64,000 nt of DNA from Diploscapter coronatus (Eukaryota; Nematoda; Chromadorea; Rhabditida; Rhabditidae), in the NCBI GenBank assembly GCA_964036155.1, contig OZ038422.1:61651201-61715200 (forward strand). The letters run 5' to 3'. Shown here piece by piece: positions 57,583 through 64,000 of the stretch (within the stretch, counting starts at the first letter, position 1; each line of letters begins with the position of its first letter). Both the position numbers and the translations under genes were made by a program. Under the pieces are notes generated by a model that saw only the letters and a program-made list of their open reading frames with translations, did no database searches and was not told where the DNA came from.

Positions 57583-57679
57583 GAAACATGCTCTATGGCT
57601 AAATATTAGTAACTTTCTTCCATTCCTCCATATTATCATAGCGAAAGAAAAGACGAGTCACTAACATTCGACAATAGAG
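57583..57679. repeat. Fold-back inverted repeat TAGAAACATGCTCTAT...ATAGAGCATGTTTCTA
   Basis: Perfect 16-bp outer arms, with further imperfect pairing inside (ATTAGTAACT against AGTCACTAACATT), over about 97 bp. No coding capacity. It has the size and shape of a small MITE or a structured transcript. Confidence 0.7.
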
Positions 57680-60600
57680 CATGTTTCTATGAAAACTGGA
57701 TTTGCGTGGTGAATAAAACATTAGCAACTGTTTAATTTAATTATGTTTGAACATTTTCAAAATAATAGAGTTTCATCTTGTCGTCATCTGATCAAGTTTA
57801 TATTTGCAGCGAATTTTAATTGTACCCTAATTATCCTGTCCTTTTCTATTCGAAAATCTGAAATCTGAGTGGGTGAGGAATCAAATTTGCATCTCTTTTG
57901 CAAGTCAATATAATTTATTCGAGTGTAAAGTAAATAGTATTACTCTAAAAATTTTTAAACTTTACCGTTTAATCAATCTTATCCTAATATAAATTTGGAT
58001 ACTTTTATTTAAAATATTCAAATTCTATTTCTAATTCAAATTTTTAACCTTTTTATATTCAAAATATCATCATATTTATTTAAATTTAAATTTTATTTTT
58101 TTATTTGGGATACTCATAAAAAATCCTCTGAGAATATATGTAATTTGTCGATTTTATTTCTGACTCTTCATAGAAAACTCGAGTTTATTTTTGGATTTTT
58201 TCCGCAGTGCCTCAGGCAGACAAATCTTAATGAGGAAGCATATGAAAATGAAATGTGAAGGGTGGAAAAAAATCTACGAAAATGAGATCCCAGAAATTTA
58301 GCAGACGTGAAAATTAACAAAAAATATCACTTATTTTAAGGATTTCATTTTCCCTAGAAATTAGTGATACAGCGATACAAGCTCATGAAATTTTCATTAA
58401 ATTTGCCTCTTGAGAATTACAAAATTCGTAAATTTTATGTTCCTTTTACGGGGGCCGTTGCTTGTTAGATAATTCGCAATTTGTATCTGATTTTATTACA
58501 CCTCCACAAGAATTTTCGCTCTTTTCGCCGCGAAATTTAAACGCTATCTTGGTTTTGAAAAGTACTCAAATTCTCCGATTTAGACGTGCTATTTCATAGG
58601 TGAACTCTTACATTCTCCATTTTGGCGCAGTATTTCTTCGGACTACTCTTAGGCACTAAACCTCATATGTCAAATGAGCGGCAAGGGTCGGCCGGGGCTT
58701 ATATTCGACGGCAAAAAACCCATTCGATCTTTAATTTCTAATTTAATCTTTTCTCGAGTTTATTTAACCACGACTAATTGTTTCTGGCACATTGTGTGCG
58801 TTTTCAGTTTTTCAATTAAAAATTCCTAGTTTCTATTTAAATATCTAAACTAGTGATGTATATGCCACGTTTTCTCGCAAAAATTGAAAGATCAGGCTAT
58901 TTTCTTCTTACAACATAATTATATACATCATCTTTGATTTATATGTAGCATTTTTCCTTCCTAATTCATCGACCAACATATGCTTTATAATAGACCCCCG
59001 CATCAAAAATAGGAGAACTTTTTAGGTTTTCCTTTTTGTGTCGCAGGCACCCAGACTCGTCTATTCGAGAGTCCATTTAGCCTATTATTTGGCGCTTACC
59101 TTTGCCCTTTCACATCTAATCCAGACAAATTCTCTCGTCTTTGCCCCGTACCTTTATTTGGGAATGACGAAGTATTTTTTTGGCCTTATACCAATTTTAA
59201 GCCCCACCCCAAAATTCTACATTTCAGATGAAATTGTTTATATTTTTTGATTGTTTCAGATGTTTTCTGAAACGAATATTATATGCACGCTTCAATTTGC
59301 TAAAAGTGATTGCTTCTCTGAATTTTTCTAGCCACTTTTGTCTGGCTATCTCCCACTATGTTCTGAGGTTTATGGCCTCAAAAATAATGTGTGTCATTTT
59401 TCACCGGCGCGAGAGACAAATGAAAAATTTCCGGATAAGCGGAACGAAAATTTCCCGTCGAAATAAATGATCAGAGCGGGACAAACCGAGGAGTTTCTGC
59501 GAAGAGAAGCAGCGAAAAATTGGCCCCTCTTCCAAAAAATCGGATCCGAAGAGTTGAGAAATGTTCCTGGGAAAAGAGATTAGAGACACGAGAAAAAGTT
59601 CTCGGGTAAAGAGTAATAAAACGTGCCTAGTGAATAAAATAAAAAATAGAACACGGAACGAAAATTTCGAGTGTATGTTCCTATCTCCAAAAGTGGCCCT
59701 TTTATTATCCAGATAGGTTGCGGTTTATTTTAGAAGGTTTTGATTATTATTCTATAGCATAGGACGAGGGTGTACTAATTTGATCAGACATGCATTTGTA
59801 TCTTATCTTTTGAATTTATTTTGTATTTGAAACACCACTAAAAAGAAACTATTCCACAGCTATCGCCAATAGAGCAAAGCTCCCTTTTCTTCCTCACCAC
59901 ACTAGAATTTCCTGCACTGTATCATAGACAGTGGTGTTCTTCCTTTTATTATTTTTTTATTTTGGAATGAGAGTCGTAGATCTTCAGACAGACTTACGCG
60001 AAGGTTGCTCCAAAGAAACTTTTCTATGAAAAAATTGAACGAAACAAGGGGATCGGCTACGATAATTATCAGAACATTTTGGCTTTACGGACATCCGCAC
60101 GGAGGATTTGACCTAAGCCCTGTCTTATCTCCAGAAACCCTAGAAATTCGTTCGTTCGTCTATTTCTTGTAATGCCTAACTTCGTTTCAATTCGTTCACT
60201 ATACCTTACCTTGACACGTAGGTAATTCACTCATGGCTAATTTTCTCTGTTCGTCGTCTTTTTTCGTCCTCTTTTTCGAATTTGCTCTTTTAAAACCGAA
60301 AGACCTGCAAGACTCGCAAAATTTGAGCACACACATGGGGTTTTTAAGGAGGTTTGAGTTTGTCGTTGCGAAAAACGCTGAAAGGGACCCAGTCTTGACA
60401 ACACTCACTTTGCCTTAGTTTTCTTAGGGCGTCACTCTAGATGTGTGCATGGTTTTGCAGTGTCTCTTGCCTTTCGAGTTTCCAAGTTTCGCCTCTAGCC
60501 GACTTTCCCCCTGCTCTATCGGCCATTTTCACTCCCACGCCTGGGAGATTTTCAAATCGAGCTGCAGCTCCAAAACCGAACATGGGAAAAACCGAAAGCG

Positions 60601-61609
60601 TTTTTCAATGATATGGAAATTTGTAGCAGGATATGTTTATGTTTAAATTTAAACTGATTTTATGATTTGTTACGATTTTAGAACTATATTTACAATCTAA
60701 ATTTAATATCATCTGATGGGTTGAAATTTGTTGTAGTTTTGAATGACTTTTTTTAATTTGCCCTAATCAACCCATAATTCAAATGTCAATACATCAGGAA
60801 GGCCAATATTTACCCAGTCCGCTAGCTATCATCATTTCAATTTTACCAAACCTAACGAACGCACACGTGCCTCAGGCGCTTTTCCGCGCCCCCACACATT
60901 TTAAAATTTCGAAATTGTAGTTGCGCATTTTCTGCCCGCTCAAATATTGACAAAACGTGCAAATTTAGCTTAATTTTATTCAAATCCAGTCTATAATTTT
61001 AATTTAATTACATATTCTAAATTAAATTATCGATGGTTTTCGGTTTACTCTTTAGTGTTCATCGACATAACTTTAAGACTCAAGTTTGGAAATTTAGGAA
61101 CCAACCCCCGATTAATTTCCGTGGTTAATTGCCTTTGAAATTCGCGGCCAAAAATGAATTTTCGGTGAAGTTTTGAAACCGAACTTGACGTATTACGGCT
61201 AGCTTTCACAATTCGTTGAAAATGCAAAAGCTCTGAAGCTTTGACAACGATTTTTGGCTTCTTATGCTAAATAGCCTTTAGGTTGTTGCATGCTAAGAGG
61301 ATCATATATCTTAAAATTTAGGATCATAAATGAAGTTTATTTAGTTAAACTTTCTGCTGCCTTAAATCCGGTCTAAAATACATACTTCAACTCTTAGAGT
61401 TCAAGTTTGAGATAAACACGAATTCTCTAGACCCTTGGCAAAAGAGCTGCGTTTTAATTGGACTAGACTATCATTTCCCGCCGCTAAATTTTTTATCAGC
61501 CTTTAGACACCATTAACACGCTATCATAGAAACGCCAAATTATTCTGAAAATGCAGAATTTTAGATTTGTTTATAAGAAAAGTACGTAGCCTGATTTCAT
61601 ATTTACTAA

Positions 61610-61678
61610 ATGAATGAATGGGTAAACGTTAGTGTTAAACAAAACCCAATACTGACGTTTATATATTGTTCATTCATA
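61610..61678. ncRNA. 69-nt hairpin of pre-miRNA-like shape
   Basis: The 5' arm (61610-61636, ATGAATGAATGGGTAAACGT then TAGTGTT) pairs almost throughout with the 3' arm (61649-61678, AATACTGACGTTTATATATT then GTTCATTCAT), using a few G-T wobbles, one small asymmetric bulge and a 12-nt loop. Length and geometry match a microRNA precursor on either strand. A small palindromic element or chance in AT-rich DNA is also possible, and no expression evidence exists. Confidence 0.3.
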
Positions 61679-62429
61679 ATCCTATATCTTGTCTGGGCAT
61701 CGTTTTTAAACAGTTATTACGCGCTCTATTATTGATTCGTTTTTATATCCAATTATTATTTCACCTTTTAAAATAACATAAAAATGAGTAATGCAAATAT
61801 AGTGTATATGCATGATTTAACAATTCATCATATTGCCTTTAGCTTTTCGATTTCAAAATTGGAGTCATAGATGTTATAAATCTTGGTTTGTATCGCAGTT
61901 ATTGTATGTATCATTATTAATCACAGAATTTATTCTCAGGTCTATTTAAAATATAGCTAATTAAACTTAAATATCTACCATTTAAGTATTAAAATCATCA
62001 TAAAGTTGGTATTATAATAACCTTGGCTAATCTTAGCGTATGCATATAATTGAAACATACTTAATCACGATTAAATACCTAGTATTTTCAGTATGAAAAT
62101 ACCTTCTACTCGTTGTCTCTTTCTCTGCCTGCCATTGTCATGTTCATTCTTTCACAGGAAATGCATTAGAGCTCCCCATATCTAAAATTGTCTCGTTCTC
62201 TCTCTACATTTGACTGTTTCACCCAAATTCTCCATGTTTTCGTCTCGCAATTTCGAACATTCTCTCGCGTATATTTTCTTCACACTTCATGGATTCTATG
62301 GGTTGTTCGTTCAGGTTTCTGAGTCCTGAAAATTTTTTAAATTTTTACTCTTTTTTTCGATTCGGATAAGTATTCATGTAGTGACGTAACACTTGCTTAT
62401 TATACGCTAAACTTAGCTAACTTAACATT

Positions 62430-62605
62430 AAAATATAATTTAATTAATATCTTTTTTAGTTGATTTAAATTTAGACCAAGATTTAACATATAATGACTCA
62501 GAAACTCTAGTTTTTAATATATTATTTGACTAATCTAGCATTTAGGTATATTTGAATTAATATCTTAATTGGTTTAAATTTAGAACGCTAATATTTAATC
62601 CTTAT
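62430..62605. repeat. Loose direct repeat, AT-rich
   Basis: TTAATTAATATC...GATTTAAATTTAGA near 62440-62475 recurs as GAATTAATATC...GGTTTAAATTTAGA near 62551-62583. It may be a decayed tandem duplication, or base composition. Confidence 0.4.
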
Positions 62606-63728
62606 CCTAATCTGAAAATTTATGAATTGGAACACAATTTTTCATCTTCGCTCCAAAATCCTTTTTTCCGTGATGATTGATTATCGCTAAAATTCACGTT
62701 TAAGTCATTTTAAAGCCCCGCCCATTTCCGGATTAAAGAGTTGCAAAAAAAAAACCGCCAGTGGTTTTTCGAATAAGGGTATAATTTTTGCAGGGTTGAA
62801 AATTCTATTTTTCAGTCCTCTAACCTTGTCAAAGGGCGTATTTGAATAGCGCTTTCAAGTATGAATTGTTAAATTATCGGGTAAGGTTTTAACATCGACT
62901 TTACACTTCCCCTTTCATGTTTCAAGATATAAAGCAAAAGCGCTTCCGTATTACCTTGTATTTTGAAACTTTCTACCTTTGTTTTGTTGAACTTCTAAAG
63001 AAGATCTTTCAACCTTCGCCACTTGTTTTACTCTTGAAACTATTTTTAAGTTGTAATAACGTAGCCTATCATTGGACAATTCTGAATTAAACTCGCTTTA
63101 TACTTTCGTTAATTAATATCTATTCAGAATACCTCGAAATCCTCGTCCCTCTAGAATCAAACCTCAAATTTTGTGGTGAAGTGAGAATGTTCCACGCTGA
63201 ACAGGGCAAGCTCCAGGGGGCGTTTTGTTATTTTTGCAAAATTTAACCACCGCCGGCATTTCTCGACTTGTTCAACCGAAATAACATAGGAGAAATAGTC
63301 GATGCGAAAAAATCGACTCGACCAGTGAAAACGTCGGTCGATTTTGAAAACTTTAGACCCTTAACTGAATGAAATCATAAACTATTCTCGAAAAAACGAT
63401 AAAGGCGAAAATTCAATCGACTCGATTAAATTGCGAACGCTCCAATACATAGTTTTTTAAACATTTTTCTTATAATTTGATCTTAAAAGACGTATTTTGT
63501 TTCCAGCAATATCTCAGCATTTTTTCATGTAACTGAATCGTTCTGTGTATAGTTTCATCGTATTTTCTCATAACTTTCTATATTGATGCTGCAATTAGAA
63601 ATGCTATTTTCATTCATCTGAGTCTAAATTGTTTCTTTTCATTTATTATTTCGTTCTCCTGAATCCGCAGTATATTTTATGCATCTTTCGATTTTTTTTC
63701 GCAAATTTAAGATTCAACGATTTAGATA

Positions 63729-63800
63729 ATGGAATGGGTGGAAGACGACGAGGTTTTGTATGCTGGTTGGACGCAAATTGAGAGGAGGATACCTTTCCAG
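63729..63800 (+). CDS. Probable first exon of a gene leaving the right edge
   Basis: ATG at 63729 opens 24 codons (MEWVEDDEVLYAGWTQIERR, then IPFQ) ending at CAG|GTAATT in phase 0. An ACGATTTAG acceptor ends three bases before the ATG, the same layout as the other starts in this window, so a trans-spliced first exon is likely. The following 200 bases to the edge are AT-rich and look like intron. The product is not recognised. Confidence 0.5.
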
Positions 63801-64000
63801 GTAATTTCAAAATTATTTATGCCAAAAATTGATAATTTTATGCTTGTACTGAGTTATTTTAATTTATCATCGAGAAATTAGTGCTTGATCCAATGAAAGG
63901 TTAAAAATTTACTTCCAAAACATAGTAGCCTCTAAGTAATTTTAAGGTTGTACGTTTATTTTCTTTCAGTTGTTTGATCTTAACATGAAATATGATTTTA

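Larger units (their letters stand above)
53288..63723. other. Ten-kilobase gene-poor region
   Basis: AT-rich DNA with no exon I can support on either strand. It contains the second copy of the dispersed repeat, a short palindrome (54010-54029), a fold-back repeat (57583-57679), a 69-nt hairpin (61610-61678), a loose direct repeat (62430-62605), and CG-richer islets near 58660-58730, 59390-59560, 60050-60180, 60840-60900 and 63180-63320. Much of it may be regulatory DNA for the secreted-protein gene and for the gene beginning at 63729. Confidence 0.55.

Noticed and set aside
59038..59250. Hydrophobic 70-codon frame beginning MSQAPRLVYSRV
   Set aside because: Composition-driven hydrophobicity in AT-rich DNA; no conserved start context, splice partners or family.
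61398..61426. Resemblance to an SL1 RNA 5' end (TCAAGTTTGAGATAAAC)
   Set aside because: Only the junction-like core resembles SL1. The GGTTTAATTACC start, Sm site and downstream stems are missing, so it is a chance match.
63187..63246. Short frame MFHAEQGKLQGAFC near the right-edge gene
   Set aside because: No donor before its stop and no acceptor near its ATG.

Overview
The window is nuclear DNA from a nematode, probably a rhabditid close to Caenorhabditis but not C. elegans itself. Genes are dense and intron-rich. Introns are mostly short, run from GTRAGT to TTTTCAG, and the smallest is 42 nt. Most start codons lie 1-29 nt after an AG acceptor with no upstream coding exon, as expected for spliced-leader trans-splicing. 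All gene models were read by eye from splice signals, reading phase and family similarity. No alignment or search was run.

Layout. 1-2.8 kb (minus): the first nine exons of an alpha integrin (pat-2), running off the left edge. 5.8-6.9 kb (plus): the peroxisomal import factor prx-19, with a CaaX end. 7.4-8.0 kb (plus): an Abitram/FAM206A (Simiate) protein, possibly operonic with prx-19. 9.0-14.9 kb (minus): zfp-1, the AF10 homologue, with PHD fingers at one end, an octapeptide-motif/leucine zipper and a polyQ tract, and a 2.9 kb intron. 17.5-21.3 kb (plus): cdk-9 with its PITALRE helix, head-to-head with zfp-1. 22.4-25.6 kb (plus): a CD36/LIMP-2 scavenger receptor with two candidate sorting signals in its tail. 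28.2-49.5 kb (plus): a very large gene of about 40 exons and about 1,800 codons, encoding an unidentified proline-rich, low-complexity scaffold-like protein with several candidate internal starts. 50.3-53.3 kb (minus): an unidentified secreted protein of about 718 aa rich in Thr, Pro and Gln. 53.3-63.7 kb: ten kilobases without a supportable exon. 63.73 kb: a probable first exon of a gene that leaves the right edge.

From memory, pat-2, zfp-1 and prx-19 sit together in C. elegans (cosmid F54F2, chromosome III) while cdk-9 is elsewhere. The left 15 kb would then be a conserved block with a breakpoint between zfp-1 and cdk-9. The rearrangement puts two regulators of RNA polymerase II elongation on one shared upstream region.

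Non-coding structure not explained by the genes: a three-copy palindromic MITE-like family (22.1, 35.9 and 42.9 kb), a diverged repeat pair (21.5 and 55.1 kb), several isolated inverted repeats (12.3, 47.9, 48.3, 54.0 and 57.6 kb), and a 69-nt hairpin at 61.6 kb of pre-miRNA size. I found no tRNA, rRNA, CRISPR array, intact transposase or viral gene.
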